A stretch of 64,000 bases of DNA from Pseudomonas arcuscaelestis (GCF_016881005.1 NZ_JACOPV010000006.1:1-64000); one strand, 5' to 3'. Positions 36,502 through 48,026 are shown, counted from the first letter of the stretch. Program-made: numbers and translations. The notes: generated from the letters alone by a model not told the origin.

Positions 36502-36613
36502 AATGAATATCACTACCGTTTACGGGCTTTTTTGCACTTTTTTGCCTAATTCCAAGTGACCTGTCGGCGATCCTGGTTCAAACTATGACTTTCACACAGG
36601 GAGAGGCAGGACG

Positions 36614-37078
36614 ATGCAAGGTCACCCCGACGTAATCGATTATCTCAACACGTTGCTGACGGGCGAACTGGCGGCGCGTGATCAGTACTTCATTCACTCG
36701 CGGATGTACGAAGACTGGGGCTTGAGCAAGCTCTACGAGCGTATTAACCACGAGATGGAGGAAGAGACCCAACACGCTGATGCCCTGATGCGTCGTATCC
36801 TCATGCTCGAAGGTACTCCGCGCATGCGTCCTGAAGATTTGGACGTGGGCACGACTGTTCCGGAAATGATCGCTGCCGATCTTCGCCTTGAGTACAAGGT
36901 CCGTGCTGCGCTGTGCAAAGGCATCGAGCTGTGCGAACTGCATAAGGATTACATCAGCCGCGATATTCTGCGCGTGCAACTGGCCGACACCGAGGAAGAT
37001 CACACCTACTGGCTGGAGAAGCAGCAGGGTCTGATCAAGTCGATCGGTCTGGAGAATTACCTGCAATCGCAGATGTAA
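36614..37078 (+). CDS. ftnA: Bacterial ferritin of the Bfr fold, heme-ligand Met absent (FtnA/BfrA type)
   Basis: Iron-storage protein that assembles as a 24-mer and oxidises Fe(II) at a di-iron site. The length is 154 aa. Ferroxidase ligands E18, E51, H54, E93 and the later EEDH pair are seen, equivalent to E. coli Bfr E18, E51, H54, E94, E127 and H130. The heme-ligating Met52 of E. coli Bfr is Thr52 here (EEETQHAD). P. aeruginosa PA4235, next to katA and once called BfrA, was shown to be a heme-free ferritin, so the same is inferred. Automatic annotation will probably say bacterioferritin. Confidence 0.9.
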   Translation: MQGHPDVIDYLNTLLTGELAARDQYFIHSRMYEDWGLSKLYERINHEMEEETQHADALMRRILMLEGTPRMRPEDLDVGTTVPEMIAADLRLEYKVRAALCKGIELCELHKDYISRDILRVQLADTEEDHTYWLEKQQGLIKSIGLENYLQSQM

Positions 37079-37091
37079 TTTTCCTGCGTAT

Positions 37092-37120
37092 AAAAAAGCC
37101 CCGCCAGTGCGGGGCTTTTT
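37092..37120. terminator. Bidirectional terminator between ftnA and uvrA
   Basis: An AAAAA-flanked stem (about 37097-37104 with 37109-37116, loop CAGT) with a T-run on one side and an A-run on the other. It sits 13 nt after ftnA and 53 nt beyond the end of convergent uvrA, so it can serve both strands. Confidence 0.9.
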
Positions 37121-37173
37121 GCATCTGCAGGGTCGGCGAATCGCTATGGATTCGCCGTTCCGGCAGACAGGTT

Positions 37174-40008
37174 TCAGGCGCGATCACGCTCCAGCAGTGG
37201 CTTGAGGTAGTGACCGGTGTGAGACTGTTTCATCCCAGCCACCTCTTCAGGTGTACCGAAGGCGATAATCTGGCCGCCTTTGGAGCCTCCCTCGGGCCCC
37301 AGGTCGACGATCCAGTCGGCTGTCTTGATCACGTCCAGGTTGTGCTCGATCACCACCACAGTGTTGCCGTGGTCGCGCAGGCGGTGAAGGACGTCAAGCA
37401 ACTGCTGGATATCGGCGAAGTGTAGGCCAGTGGTCGGCTCGTCGAGGATATACAGAGTTTTGCCGGTATCGCGCTTGGATAGCTCACGGGAAAGCTTCAC
37501 CCGCTGCGCTTCGCCGCCGGAGAGCGTCGTTGCCGATTGCCCCAGCTTGATATAAGACAGGCCGACATCCATCAAGGTCTGTAGTTTGCGCGCCAGGGCC
37601 GGCACCGCGTCGAAGAACTCGCGGGCTTCCTCGATGGTCATTTCCAGCACTTCGTGGATATTCTTGCCCTTGTATTTGATCTCCAGGGTTTCGCGGTTGT
37701 AGCGCTTACTCTTGCACACGTCGCAGGGTACGTAGATATCCGGCAAGAAGTGCATTTCAACCTTGATCAGCCCGTCACCCTGGCAGGCCTCGCAGCGCCC
37801 ACCTTTGACGTTGAACGAGAAGCGGCCAGGGCCGTAGCCACGGGAACGGGACTCTGGCACCCCAGAGAACAGTTCGCGGATGGGGGTGAACAGACCTGTG
37901 TAGGTTGCGGGGTTCGAGCGCGGGGTGCGGCCGATCGGGCTCTGATCGATATCCACCACTTTGTCCAGATGCTGCAAACCATCACAACTGTCGTGTGCTG
38001 CTGCCTCCAGGGTACTGGCGCCGTTGAGGGCGGTAGCACTGAGGGGGAACAAGGTGTTGTTGATCAGGGTCGACTTGCCCGAGCCGGACACGCCGGTCAC
38101 ACAGGTCAGCAGGCCGATCGGGATCTCCAGATCGACATTCTGCAGATTGTTGCCGCGTGCACCTTTAAGTTTGAGCGAAAGCTTCTTGTTGCGCGGTGTG
38201 CGTTTGGCCGGTACGGCGATCTTCACGCGCCCCGACAGGTACTTGCCCGTCAGTGAGTCCGGATGGGCCATGACCTCGGCGGGAGTACCCTCAGCGACAA
38301 TCTGGCCACCATGCACGCCAGCACCCGGGCCGATGTCGACCACGTAGTCGGCAAGGCGGATAGCGTCCTCGTCGTGCTCTACCACGATGACCGTATTACC
38401 AATATCACGCAGGTGATTAAGGGTTGCCAGCAAGCGGTCATTATCACGCTGATGCAGGCCGATGGACGGCTCGTCGAGGATATACATCACCCCTACCAAG
38501 CCGGCACCGATCTGGCTGGCCAGGCGGATGCGCTGGGCTTCGCCACCCGACAAAGTGTCGGCGCTACGGTCCAAGGTCAGGTAATCGAGGCCGACATTGA
38601 CCAGAAACTGCAAGCGCTCACAAATTTCCTTGAGAATCTTGTCGGCAATTTCGCCACGGCGCCCCGTCAGTTTCAGGCTACCAAAATAAGTGCTGGCATC
38701 ACCGATGGGCAGGTTGGTCACTGCAGGCAGGGTTTTCTCGCCAACCCACACGTGGCGCGCTTCACGGCGCAAGCGCGTGCCGCGGCAGTCCGGGCATGGT
38801 TGGGTGCTGAGAAATTTGGCCAGCTCTTCGCGTACGGTTGCCGATTCGGTCTCGCGGTAGCGACGCTCCAGGTTCGGCACTATGCCTTCGAACGGGTGCG
38901 AACGTTTAACGATATCGCCCCGATCGTTCAGGTACTTGAAGTCGACGTTTTGCTTGCCACTGCCGTGCAGGATGACTTTCTGTTGATCGGCAGGCAGCTC
39001 GCCGAAGGGCACTTCGAGGCTGAAGTCGTAGTGCGCGGCCAGTGAACCGAGCATCTGGAAATAATAAACGTTGCGCCGGTCCCAGCCGCGGATTGCTCCT
39101 TCCGCGAGGGTCAGTTCGCTATTGACCAAGCGTTTTATGTCGAAGAACTGTTTAACGCCCAGCCCGTCACACGTCGGACATGCACCGGCTGGGTTGTTGA
39201 AAGAAAACAGCTTGGGTTCCAGTTCACTGATGGCATGCCCGCAGATCGGACAAGCAAAGCGAGCCGAGAAAATCATCTCTTCAAATGGCTCGTCGTCCAT
39301 CGAAGCAACCAGAGCGATACCGTCGGCCAGTTTCAGCGCGGTCTCGAAGGATTCGGCCAGGCGCTGCTGAAGATCGTCGCGAACCTTGAAGCGATCGACC
39401 ACTACTTCGATGGTGTGCTTTTTCTGCTTATCCAGTTTTGGCAGCTCATCGAGCTCGAACAACTTGCCATTGACCCGGGCACGCACGAAGCCTTGGGCGC
39501 GTAGCTCTTCGAATACAGCCAGGTGTTCCCCTTTACGCTCACGAATCACCGGGGCCAGCAGCATCAGCTTGCTGCCCTCGGACTGCGCCAGCACCAGGTC
39601 AACCATCTGACTGACCGTTTGCGCTTCCAGGGGAATATCGTGGTCCGGGCAGCGCGGCATACCTACGCGGGCGTAGAGCAACCGCAGGTAATCGTAGATT
39701 TCGGTAATGGTGCCGACGGTCGAGCGCGGGTTGTGCGAGGTTGATTTCTGTTCGATGGAGATGGCCGGAGAAAGGCCTTCGATGGTGTCGACATCAGGTT
39801 TTTCCATCATCGACAGGAACTGTCGCGCATACGCCGACAACGATTCGACGTAGCGGCGCTGGCCTTCGGCGTAAAGAGTGTCGAACGCTAGCGAAGACTT
39901 GCCGGAACCGGACAAGCCGGTGATAACGATCAGCTTGTCCCGGGGCAGGGTCAGGTCGATGTTTTTCAGGTTGTGGGTCCGTGCCCCACGAATCAGGATC
40001 TTGTCCAC
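37174..40008 (-). CDS. uvrA: Excinuclease ABC subunit A
   Basis: Damage-recognition ATPase of nucleotide excision repair. The length is 944 aa with two ABC ATPase modules: Walker [10 protein letters not shown] near residue 31 and GVSGSGKST near residue 645, with LSGGEAQRI and LSGGEAQRV signatures. Zinc-finger cysteines CPICGH and [18 protein letters not shown] are present. The frame runs 22 codons further upstream, but GTG 40008 behind GAGG gives the family start [18 protein letters not shown]. Divergent from the MFS gene. No clear LexA box was found in 40009-40142. Confidence 0.97.
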   Translation of the reverse strand: MDKILIRGARTHNLKNIDLTLPRDKLIVITGLSGSGKSSLAFDTLYAEGQRRYVESLSAYARQFLSMMEKPDVDTIEGLSPAISIEQKSTSHNPRSTVGTITEIYDYLRLLYARVGMPRCPDHDIPLEAQTVSQMVDLVLAQSEGSKLMLLAPVIRERKGEHLAVFEELRAQGFVRARVNGKLFELDELPKLDKQKKHTIEVVVDRFKVRDDLQQRLAESFETALKLADGIALVASMDDEPFEEMIFSARFACPICGHAISELEPKLFSFNNPAGACPTCDGLGVKQFFDIKRLVNSELTLAEGAIRGWDRRNVYYFQMLGSLAAHYDFSLEVPFGELPADQQKVILHGSGKQNVDFKYLNDRGDIVKRSHPFEGIVPNLERRYRETESATVREELAKFLSTQPCPDCRGTRLRREARHVWVGEKTLPAVTNLPIGDASTYFGSLKLTGRRGEIADKILKEICERLQFLVNVGLDYLTLDRSADTLSGGEAQRIRLASQIGAGLVGVMYILDEPSIGLHQRDNDRLLATLNHLRDIGNTVIVVEHDEDAIRLADYVVDIGPGAGVHGGQIVAEGTPAEVMAHPDSLTGKYLSGRVKIAVPAKRTPRNKKLSLKLKGARGNNLQNVDLEIPIGLLTCVTGVSGSGKSTLINNTLFPLSATALNGASTLEAAAHDSCDGLQHLDKVVDIDQSPIGRTPRSNPATYTGLFTPIRELFSGVPESRSRGYGPGRFSFNVKGGRCEACQGDGLIKVEMHFLPDIYVPCDVCKSKRYNRETLEIKYKGKNIHEVLEMTIEEAREFFDAVPALARKLQTLMDVGLSYIKLGQSATTLSGGEAQRVKLSRELSKRDTGKTLYILDEPTTGLHFADIQQLLDVLHRLRDHGNTVVVIEHNLDVIKTADWIVDLGPEGGSKGGQIIAFGTPEEVAGMKQSHTGHYLKPLLERDRA

Positions 40009-40142
40009 TGCGGCCTCGCTTGGCGGGCGTAACATAAACGGTTGAGTATACGGCTCCATGCCATTACGCGGCAAAGCGTCACGTATATGCCGTTAAGCGA
40101 TGGGACTGGTAGAATCGCCGCCGGTTCACACGAGGTTTATCC

Positions 40143-41537
40143 ATGCACGATCCCCACAGCGAACGCATGAGTGCTAGCGAAACCCGCGCCGCAGGTGGCC
40201 TGGCTCTGGTGTTCGCCTTCCGTATGCTAGGCATGTTCATGGTTTTGCCGGTACTGGCGACCTATGGCATGGACCTGGCGGGCGCCACACCGGCGCTGAT
40301 CGGTCTGGCCATTGGTGCCTACGGCCTGACCCAGGCTTTTCTGCAGATACCGTTCGGGATCATTTCCGATCGCATTGGTCGTCGTCCGGTGATTTACCTG
40401 GGCCTGGTGATCTTTGCCCTGGGCAGCGTGCTCGCGGCGCAGGCTGATTCGATCTGGGGCGTGATCGCCGGCCGTATCCTGCAAGGTGCCGGAGCGATTT
40501 CCGCAGCGGTGATGGCGCTGTTGTCGGACCTGACCCGTGAGCAGCACCGCACCAAGGCCATGGCCATGATCGGCATGAGCATTGGTTTGTCGTTCGCCGT
40601 GGCCATGGTCGTTGGCCCGTTGCTGACGCGTGCTTTTGGCTTGTCCGGGCTTTTCCTGGCCACTGCCGCCATGGCGGTAGTCGGTATCGCGCTGATCGCT
40701 TTCCTCGTGCCGGCGTCCCACGGTGCTTTGCAGCATCGTGAGTCAGGCGTCGCCAAGCAGGCCCTGGGTCCGACCTTGCGTCACCCGGACCTGTTGCGTC
40801 TGGATGTGGGTATTTTCGTCCTGCATGCAATCCTGATGGCCAGCTTCGTTGCCTTACCACTGGCTTTCGTCGAGCGTGGCGGGTTGCCCAAGGAAGAGCA
40901 CTGGTGGGTATATCTCACTGCTTTGCTGATCTCATTTTTTGCAATGATCCCGTTCATCATCTACGGCGAAAAAAAGCGCAAGATGAAACGTGTTCTGCTT
41001 GGCGCGGTCAGTGTTTTGGTGCTTACCGAGCTGTACTTCTGGCTGTCAGCAGACAACTTGCGCGAACTGGTGATCGGCACCGTGATATTCTTTACTGCCT
41101 TCAACCTGCTGGAGGCATCCTTGCCTTCGCTGGTGAGCAAGGTATCGCCCGCCGGCGGCAAGGGCACGGCCATGGGGGTTTATTCCACCAGCCAATTCCT
41201 TGGGGCCGCGATGGGAGGAATTCTCGGTGGCTGGTTGTTCCAGCACGGTGGCTTGAGTACGGTGTTCCTGGGCTGCGCAGTATTGTGTGCAGTGTGGTGG
41301 ATCGTTGCGCTGAGCATGCGTGAGCCGCCGTACGTGACCAGCCTGCGCATGCCGTTGTCGGCCGAGGCGGTCCGCGAGGCGGGACTGACCGAAAGGCTGT
41401 TGGCCGTACCGGGTGTGACCGACGCAGTGGTGGTGGTCGATGAAGCCGCCATCTATATCAAACTTGATACACAAATTTTGGATCGCACGACCCTGGAGCG
41501 TCTGGTAAACCCGACCTCCGCAGCGTGCGAAGCCTAG
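40143..41537 (+). CDS. MFS transporter with C-terminal YAM-like domain (YajR-like)
   Basis: A 464-aa inner-membrane carrier with twelve predicted helices. The MFS motif A is seen as GIISDRIGRRPV, and the cytoplasmic EKKRKMKR loop is present. After the last helix, about 65 soluble residues (MPLSAEAVREAGLTERLLAV onward, with GVTDAVVVVDEAAIYIKLDT) resemble the ferredoxin-like YAM domain of E. coli YajR. The substrate is unknown. ATG 40143 is used; a second ATG eight codons later is possible. A TAGAAT at 40110 suggests a -10 but has no good -35. It lies 9 nt before ssb, and may be co-transcribed with it. Confidence 0.88.
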   Translation: MHDPHSERMSASETRAAGGLALVFAFRMLGMFMVLPVLATYGMDLAGATPALIGLAIGAYGLTQAFLQIPFGIISDRIGRRPVIYLGLVIFALGSVLAAQADSIWGVIAGRILQGAGAISAAVMALLSDLTREQHRTKAMAMIGMSIGLSFAVAMVVGPLLTRAFGLSGLFLATAAMAVVGIALIAFLVPASHGALQHRESGVAKQALGPTLRHPDLLRLDVGIFVLHAILMASFVALPLAFVERGGLPKEEHWWVYLTALLISFFAMIPFIIYGEKKRKMKRVLLGAVSVLVLTELYFWLSADNLRELVIGTVIFFTAFNLLEASLPSLVSKVSPAGGKGTAMGVYSTSQFLGAAMGGILGGWLFQHGGLSTVFLGCAVLCAVWWIVALSMREPPYVTSLRMPLSAEAVREAGLTERLLAVPGVTDAVVVVDEAAIYIKLDTQILDRTTLERLVNPTSAACEA

Positions 41538-41546
41538 GAGAACGTT

Positions 41547-42089
41547 ATGGCCCGTGGGGTTAACAAAGTCATTCTGGTCGGTACTTGCGGTCAGGATCCA
41601 GAAGTCCGCTACCTGCCCAACGGTAATGCCGTGACCAACCTGAGCCTGGCTACCAGTGAGCAGTGGACCGACAAGCAGACCGGTCAGAAGGTAGAGAAAA
41701 CCGAGTGGCACCGCGTGTCGATGTTCGGCAAGGTCGCGGAAATCGCTGGCGAGTACCTGCGTAAAGGTTCGCAAGTCTACATCGAAGGCAAGCTGCAGAC
41801 CCGCGAGTGGGAAAAAGACGGTATCAAGCGCTACACCACTGAAATCGTTGTCGACATGCAGGGCACCATGCAACTGCTGGGCGGTCGTCCACAGAATCAG
41901 GACGGTGGCAACCAGTACAACCAGGGTGGCAATCAAGGCGGCAACCAGGGTGGCAACTACAACCAGGCGCCACGCCAGCAGGCTCAGCGCCCTCAGCAGT
42001 CGGCCCCTCAGCAGCGTCCAGCGCCGCAACAGGCCGCGCCGCAGCCAGCTCCAGACTTCGACAGCTTCGATGACGATATTCCGTTCTGA
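41547..42089 (+). CDS. ssb: Single-stranded DNA-binding protein
   Basis: Tetrameric ssDNA-binding protein for replication and repair. The length is 180 aa. The OB fold is about residues 1-112 ([20 protein letters not shown]). A low-complexity Gly/Asn/Gln then Pro/Gln linker follows (about 113-165). The acidic tip DDDIPF recruits partner proteins. Close downstream of the MFS gene, followed by a terminator. It lies in the neighbourhood of uvrA, as in many proteobacteria. Confidence 0.98.
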   Translation: MARGVNKVILVGTCGQDPEVRYLPNGNAVTNLSLATSEQWTDKQTGQKVEKTEWHRVSMFGKVAEIAGEYLRKGSQVYIEGKLQTREWEKDGIKRYTTEIVVDMQGTMQLLGGRPQNQDGGNQYNQGGNQGGNQGGNYNQAPRQQAQRPQQSAPQQRPAPQQAAPQPAPDFDSFDDDIPF

Positions 42090-42116
42090 TTCGTAGCGCA
42101 GAGCGCTGTATCTTCA

Positions 42117-42149
42117 AAACGCCCGGCGCAATGCACCGGGCGTTTTTTT
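42117..42149 (+). terminator. ssb terminator
   Basis: A 10-bp stem (42117-42126 with 42136-42145, 9-nt loop) followed by TTTT. Strong intrinsic terminator 27 nt after ssb. The region 42150-42312 precedes fdoG; TTGACT at 42209 is a possible -35, but no good -10 was found at the right distance. Confidence 0.92.
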
Positions 42150-42312
42150 ATGCCTGATCAGATATGGCTATGTGCCGGTAGTCCGCTTTCATCGTACATC
42201 CTGAAATCTTGACTACAGTATCAACTGGTGACTGCTACATATGTCGCCACCGTGATCGTTCAAGAGGCGCCGGCAACGTCCCGTGCGTCCACCACCTGAT
42301 CAGGAGCGCACG

Positions 42313-45300
42313 ATGGATCTCAACCGTCGGCAGTTCTTCAAGGTCGCCGCGATTGGCCTTGGAGGCTCGAGCTTGGCTGCGTTGGGCATGGCCCCGACAC
42401 CGGCTTTCGCCGAGCAGGTGCGTCACTTCAAACTGGCGCATACCAAAGAAGCCCGTAACACCTGTCCCTATTGTTCCGTCGGCTGTGGCTTGATTATGTA
42501 CAGCCAAGGGGACGCGGCCAAGAACGTGGCCCAGAACATCATCCACATCGAAGGCGACGCCGACCATCCGGTGAACCGCGGCACGTTGTGCCCGAAAGGT
42601 GCCGGCCTGCTCGACTTTATCCACAGCCCCAATCGGCTGCAGTATCCACAAGTGCGCAAGCCGGGCAGCCAGGAATGGACCCGGGTGTCGTGGGATGAGG
42701 CGCTGGATCGCATCGCAGATCTGATGAAAACCGATCGTGACGCCAACTTCATCGAGAAGAACGCCCAAGGCCAGACCGTCAATCGCTGGTTGAGCGTAGG
42801 CTTTTTGGCCGCGTCGGCGTCGTCCAACGAAGCGGGCTACATGACCCACAAAGTTATTCGCAGTCTTGGCATGCTGGGGTTCGATAACCAGGCACGTGTC
42901 TGACATGGCCCGACGGTGGCAAGTCTTGCCCCGACGTACGGCCGTGGAGCCATGACCAACCACTGGACTGATATCGCTAACGCGAATCTGGTTCTGGTGA
43001 TGGGTGGCAACGCTGCAGAAGCCCATCCATGTGGCTTCAAATGGGTAACCGAGGCCAAGGCCCATAACAAGGCACGGCTGATTGTGGTCGACCCGCGTTT
43101 TACCCGAACCGCGTCGGTGGCTGACTATTACGCGCCTATCCGCACCGGTACCGATATCGCCTTTATGGGCGGGCTGATCAATTACCTGCTGACTGAAGAC
43201 AAGATTCAGCACGAGTACGTGCGTAACTACACCGACGTGTCGTTCATCGTAAAAGCCGGTTATGGCTTTGAAGATGGCCTGTTCAGTGGCTATGACGCGG
43301 ACAAGCGCAGCTACACCGACAAGTCCGGTTGGGGCTACGAGCTGGGTGAAGACGGCTTTGCCAAGGTCGACCCGACCCTGCAAGACCCGCGCTGCGTGTT
43401 CCAGTTGATGAAGCAGCATTACAGCCGCTACACGCCAGAGTTGGCCAGTCAGATCTGCGGGATGCCGCTCGAGAATATGCGCAAGGTCTGGGAAGAGATC
43501 GCCACCTGCTCGCAACCGGGCAAGACCATGACGATCCTCTATGCCCTGGGCTGGACCCAGCACTCGATAGGCTCGCAAATTATTCGCAGTGCCGCCATGG
43601 TGCAGTTGCTGCTGGGTAACGTCGGTATGCCCGGAGGTGGTGTCAATGCCTTGCGCGGTCACTCCAACATTCAAGGGCTGACGGATCTGGGACTGCTGTC
43701 CAACCTGCTGCCGGGTTACCTGACCCTGCCAGGGGATGCCGAGCAGGATTACGCCACCTACATTGCCAAACGTGCGCCCAAGCCACTGCGACCTGGGCAG
43801 TTGTCCTATTGGCAGAACTACGGCAAGTTCCATGTCAGCTTGATGAAGGCCTGGTATGGCGCTAACGCCACGGCCGAGAACAACTGGGCTTATGATTACC
43901 TGCCCAAGCTGGACATCCCCGGCTACGACGTGTTGAAGATGTTCGACATGATGGCCAAGGAAGAGGTCAACGGTTACTTCTGTCAGGGCTTCAACCCAAT
44001 TGCTGCCTTGCCTGACAAAAACCGCGTCACCGCCGCACTGAGCAAGCTCAAATGGCTGGTGGTGATGGACCCTCTGGCTACCGAAACTTCAGAGTTCTGG
44101 CGCAATGCCGGGCCGTTCAACGATGTCGATTCTGCGAATGTGCAAACTGAAGTCATTCGCTTGCCCACCACCTGCTTTGCCGAAGAAGACGGCTCGTTGG
44201 TCAACAGTAGCCGCTGGCTGCAATGGCACTGGAAGGGCGCTGAAGGCCCAGGGCAGGCGCGTACCGACGTGTGGATCATGAGCGCGCTGTTCCTGCGTCT
44301 GCGCGAGCGCTACCAGCGCGAGGGCGGCGCCTGGGCCGAGTCGATCCTGAAACTCAGTTGGCCGTACAAGGTGCCTCACGAACCATCGCCGGAAGAGATC
44401 GCCAAGGAGTTCAATGGCTATGCCGTCACAGATGTGACGGATGCCACCGGGGCGACGATCAAGGCTGGGCAACAGCTATCCGCCTTCGCCCAGCTCAAGG
44501 ACGATGGCAGCACCGCTTCCGGTTGCTGGATTTTCTGCGGCAGTTGGACCGAGCAGGGCAACCAGATGGCCCGGCGCGATAATGCCGATCCGTTTGGTAT
44601 GAAGCAGAACCTGGGTTGGGCCTGGGCCTGGCCGGCCAATCGGCGGATTCTCTACAACCGTGCCTCGGCAGACGTACAGGGTAATCCCTGGTCGCCAAAC
44701 AAGCGCCTGGTCTGGTGGAACGGCAAGGCGTGGGGCGGTACCGACGTGCCGGACTTCAAGGCAGATGTTGCACCGGAAATGGGGATGAACCCGTTCATCA
44801 TGAACCCTGAAGGTGTGGCGCGATTCTTCGCCCTCGACAAGATGGCCGAAGGGCCGTTCCCGGAGCATTACGAACCGTTCGAGACGCCGATTGGGGTCAA
44901 CCCGTTGCACCCCACCAACAAAAAGGCGACCAGCAATCCGGCCGCTCGGGTGTTCGATTCGGTATGGGACACGCTGGGGCAGGCCAAGGAATTCCCTTAT
45001 GCCGCCACGACCTACCGACTGACCGAGCACTTCCACTTCTGGACCAAGCACTGTCCGATTAACGCGGTGACTCAGCCGGAGCAGTTCGTCGAGATCGGTG
45101 AGGTGCTGGCCAAAGAGAAGGGCATCGCCGCTGGAGACCGGGTGCGTGTCACCTGCAAGCGTGGCCACATTGAGGCTGTGGCCGTGGTGACCAAGCGGAT
45201 TCGTCCGCTACAGGTCAACAACCAGACCGTGCACCAGATCGGCATTCCGTTGCACTGGGGTTTTACCGGGGTCACCCGGCACGGTTACTTGACCAACACC

Positions 45301-45378
45301 CTGGTGCCGTTCCTCGGTGACGGCAACACCCAAACGCCGGAATCGAAGTCGTTCCTGGTCAACGTGGAGAAAATCTGA
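42313..45378 (+). CDS. fdoG: Formate dehydrogenase-O major subunit, selenoprotein
   Basis: Molybdopterin catalytic subunit that oxidises formate to CO2 in the periplasm and passes electrons to FdoH. The length is 1021 aa including selenocysteine. The Tat signal NRRQFFK is at residues 4-10, a signal peptide runs to about residue 34, and a [4Fe-4S] site is formed by C51, C54, C58 and C93. TGA 42901-42903 is codon 197 in the otherwise unbroken frame, where relatives have Sec (U196 in E. coli FdnG), and it is followed by a SECIS hairpin. Gene callers may split it into 42313-42903 and 42916-45378. The stop overlaps fdoH by 1 nt. Confidence 0.97.
42901..42933 (+). promoter_or_regulatory. Sec codon TGA and bacterial SECIS element
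   Basis: After TGA a stem forms from CGG-[T]-GGCA and TGCC-CCG (42914-42921 with 42927-42933) with an AGTCT apical loop. Counting the U of UGA as 1, the bulged U is at 17 and the loop G and U at 23 and 24. These are the positions shown to matter for SelB binding in the E. coli fdhF element. It lies within fdoG. Confidence 0.93.
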
Positions 45379-46328
45379 TGGCTAGCCAAGACATCATCGC
45401 CCGTTCGGCCACTACCACAACGCCTTCTTCGATCCGCCACCAGGAGGAAGTGGCCAAGCTCATCGATACCACCAAGTGCATCGGCTGCAAGGCCTGCCAA
45501 GTGGCATGCTCGGAGTGGAACGAGCTGCGTGACGAGGTAGGTCACAGCTATGGCACTTACGATAACCCCCATGACCTCAGCGCACAGACCTGGACGTTGA
45601 TGCGCTTCACCGAGCATGAAAACACCGAGGGCAATCTGGAGTGGCTCATCCGCAAGGATGGCTGTATGCACTGCGCCGATCCTGGCTGCTTGAAGGCGTG
45701 TCCGAGCCCGGGCGCGATCATTAAACACGCCAATGGCATCGTCGACTTCAACCAGGATCATTGCATCGGTTGCGGCTATTGCATTACGGGTTGCCCGTTC
45801 AACATCCCGCGTATTTCGCAGAAGGACCACAAGGCCTACAAATGCACGCTGTGTTCGGACCGGGTGTCGGTAGGGCTGGAGCCGGCCTGCGTGAAAACCT
45901 GTCCGACCGGGGCGATTGTGTTCGGCACCAAGGAAGACATGAAAGAGCATGCCGCCGAGCGCATCGTCGACCTCAAGTCGCGGGGCTTCGACAAGGCTGG
46001 TTTGTATGACCCCGATGGTGTCGGCGGCACCCATGTGATGTATGTGCTGCACCATGCCGATCAACCGAAGCTGTATGCCGGCCTACCGGACCAGCCGGTG
46101 ATCAGCTCGCTGGTGGGGCTGTGGAAAGGCGTGAGCAAGCCGCTGGCGCTACTGGCAATGGGGGCTGCGGTGCTGGCCGGCTTTTTCCACTATGTGCGTA
46201 TCGGCCCGCAACGCGTCGAGGAGGATGAGCATCCGACTGTGCCGGATGCCAGCGTGCACGTCGTCGACCCAGCAGTGCATGTGTATGACCCGAATAAACC
46301 GGGTGCGCAAGGGGAGGAACGGCCATGA
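45378..46328 (+). CDS. fdoH: Formate dehydrogenase-O iron-sulfur subunit
   Basis: Electron-transfer beta subunit, 316 aa. Four Cys clusters for [4Fe-4S] centres: C34/37/40/44, C96/99/104/108, C129/132/135/139 and C156/159/171/175. One C-terminal membrane helix (about residues 252-273) anchors it, followed by an acidic tail. ATG 45378 overlaps the fdoG stop (TGATG), and its own end overlaps fdoI by 4 nt. Confidence 0.97.
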   Translation: MASQDIIARSATTTTPSSIRHQEEVAKLIDTTKCIGCKACQVACSEWNELRDEVGHSYGTYDNPHDLSAQTWTLMRFTEHENTEGNLEWLIRKDGCMHCADPGCLKACPSPGAIIKHANGIVDFNQDHCIGCGYCITGCPFNIPRISQKDHKAYKCTLCSDRVSVGLEPACVKTCPTGAIVFGTKEDMKEHAAERIVDLKSRGFDKAGLYDPDGVGGTHVMYVLHHADQPKLYAGLPDQPVISSLVGLWKGVSKPLALLAMGAAVLAGFFHYVRIGPQRVEEDEHPTVPDASVHVVDPAVHVYDPNKPGAQGEERP

Positions 46329-46978
46329 AAGACAAACCCATCCTGCGCTACAACGCCAACGAGCGGACCAACCATTGGCTGGTGGCGATCCTGTTCGTCA
46401 TGGCTGCGCTGTCGGGGCTGGCGCTGTTCCACCCGGCGCTGTTCTGGCTTAGTCATTTGTTCGGTGGCGGGCCGTGGACGCGCATCCTGCATCCATTCAT
46501 GGGTGTATTAATGTTCGTGTTCTTTCTTGGTCTGGTGCTGCGTTTCTGGCGGGCCAACTACTTCATTGCCAATGACCGCCTGTGGCTCAGGCGTATAGAC
46601 CGGGTAATGCTAAACGAGGAGGAGGGTGTTCCACCGATAGGCAAGTACAACCCCGGGCAGAAACTGCTGTTCTGGACCCTGCTGTTATGCATGTTGGTGC
46701 TGCTGATCAGTGGCGTGGTGATCTGGCGAGCCTGGTTCAGCCAATACTTCGACATTGGCGCAATTCGCCTGGCCACCTTGTTGCACGCACTGGCGGCTTT
46801 TGTGCTGGTGCTGAGCATCATTGTGCATATCTATGCCGGGATCTGGATCAAAGGCTCGGTCAGTGCCATGTTGCATGGTTGGGTCAGTCGCGCCTGGGCG
46901 AAAAAACACCATGAGCTATGGTATCGGGAAGTGACGCGCGAGGATCCGCCGGACTCGCAGATCAGTAAAAAAGGATGA
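46325..46978 (+). CDS. fdoI: Formate dehydrogenase-O cytochrome b556 subunit
   Basis: Gamma subunit, 217 aa, with four predicted membrane helices. It carries two b hemes and passes electrons to quinone. Candidate heme His residues are His17 (ERTNHWLV), the one in RILHPFMGV and those in TLLHALAAF and SIIVHIYAG. Translationally coupled to fdoH and followed by fdhE after 4 nt. Confidence 0.96.
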   Translation: MKDKPILRYNANERTNHWLVAILFVMAALSGLALFHPALFWLSHLFGGGPWTRILHPFMGVLMFVFFLGLVLRFWRANYFIANDRLWLRRIDRVMLNEEEGVPPIGKYNPGQKLLFWTLLLCMLVLLISGVVIWRAWFSQYFDIGAIRLATLLHALAAFVLVLSIIVHIYAGIWIKGSVSAMLHGWVSRAWAKKHHELWYREVTREDPPDSQISKKG

Positions 46979-46982
46979 CCAC

Positions 46983-47909
46983 TTGAGCACCATTCTTGAA
47001 CCTGGGCAGATTGAAGCGGCGGCCACCACGCCGCCGTTTCTCTACCTGCCACCTGCCAATATCTTCGCCTTGCGTGCCGCCCGCCTGGATGCGCTCGCCG
47101 AGGGGAACGCGCTAGGTGATTACCTACGCCTGATCGCTGGGTTGTGCCGAACCCAGCAAAGCCTGCTTGACCAACCACCTGTTGCCGCGCCTGCCGAGAC
47201 CGAGCGCCAGCGCTTGTGTGTGGAGCATGGATTGCCACCGCTGGCTGCCGACAGTCTGGTGCGCGAGGGGCATTGGCTGGCGTATCTCGATGCCTTGCTG
47301 CAGCGTTATCAGAGCCCTGGCAGCGCCGAGCTAAACGCCGCGCTTAGTACTTTGGGTGCATCCAGTGCCGAGCAGCGCAAGCTGTGGGGTATCGCCTTGC
47401 TGACCGGTCAGTTCAGTGCCGTGCCGGCAGCGCTGGTGCCGTTTCTTGGCGCTGCGTTACAGGCTGCCTGGAGCCATTGGTTGCTGAATTTGCCGAGCAC
47501 CGGTCTCAAAGGTGGCGACAGCCTTTGCCAATGCCCTGCCTGCGGATCGCCGCCAATGGCGGGCGTGATTCGCCATCGCGGCAAGTACAACGGCCTGCGC
47601 TATCTGGTGTGTTCGCTCTGCGCATGTGAGTGGCATGTGGTGCGGGTCAAGTGTGTCTACTGCGAGCAAACCAAGGGGTTGACCTACTTCAACCTTGAAG
47701 ATGATCGCCATGCGCCGGGCAAGGAACCGCTACGTGCGGAATGCTGCCCTGGGTGCAAGAGTTATCTGAAGCAGGTTTATCTGGAGTGCGCGCCTGATGC
47801 CGAAGCATTGTCGGCAGATCTGGCAAGCCTGGCCCTGGATCTGCGTCTGGATCAGGAGGGGTACCAGCGGCTGGCGCCGAACCTGATGCTGGCACCCGGA
47901 GGCGAGTGA
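46983..47909 (+). CDS. fdhE: Formate dehydrogenase accessory protein FdhE
   Basis: Cytoplasmic maturation protein of respiratory formate dehydrogenases. The length is 308 aa. The C-terminal half holds four CxxC motifs (CPACGSPP, CSLCACEW, CVYCEQTKG, CCPGCKSY) as expected of this rubredoxin-like family. The start is TTG 46983, the only plausible start near the fdoI stop, with AGGA upstream. The TTG is weakly supported because no alternative ATG lies at the right place. Confidence 0.93.
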   Translation: MSTILEPGQIEAAATTPPFLYLPPANIFALRAARLDALAEGNALGDYLRLIAGLCRTQQSLLDQPPVAAPAETERQRLCVEHGLPPLAADSLVREGHWLAYLDALLQRYQSPGSAELNAALSTLGASSAEQRKLWGIALLTGQFSAVPAALVPFLGAALQAAWSHWLLNLPSTGLKGGDSLCQCPACGSPPMAGVIRHRGKYNGLRYLVCSLCACEWHVVRVKCVYCEQTKGLTYFNLEDDRHAPGKEPLRAECCPGCKSYLKQVYLECAPDAEALSADLASLALDLRLDQEGYQRLAPNLMLAPGGE

Positions 47910-48026
47910 GCCTAGCGTCTACACTCAGGTTTTGCGTCGCCGCCAGCGCGGGGTAAGTCTGCTCCTTCACTTTAGGAGCAGGCATGTTCCGCGATGTGGC
48001 CCACACTGCCGAAGGTAACCTCTTCA

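Noticed and set aside
40009..40142. LexA (SOS) box between uvrA and the MFS gene
   Set aside because: No CTGT-N8-ACAG palindrome was found; the closest ATAT-rich stretch (about 40084) is asymmetric.
41890..42040. Repeated Gly/Asn/Gln-rich codons in ssb as a tandem repeat of interest
   Set aside because: This is the normal low-complexity linker of SSB proteins.
42901..42903. In-frame TGA in fdoG as a nonsense mutation making a pseudogene
   Set aside because: It is the conserved Sec codon, is followed by a SECIS hairpin, and selA, selB and tRNA-Sec are nearby.
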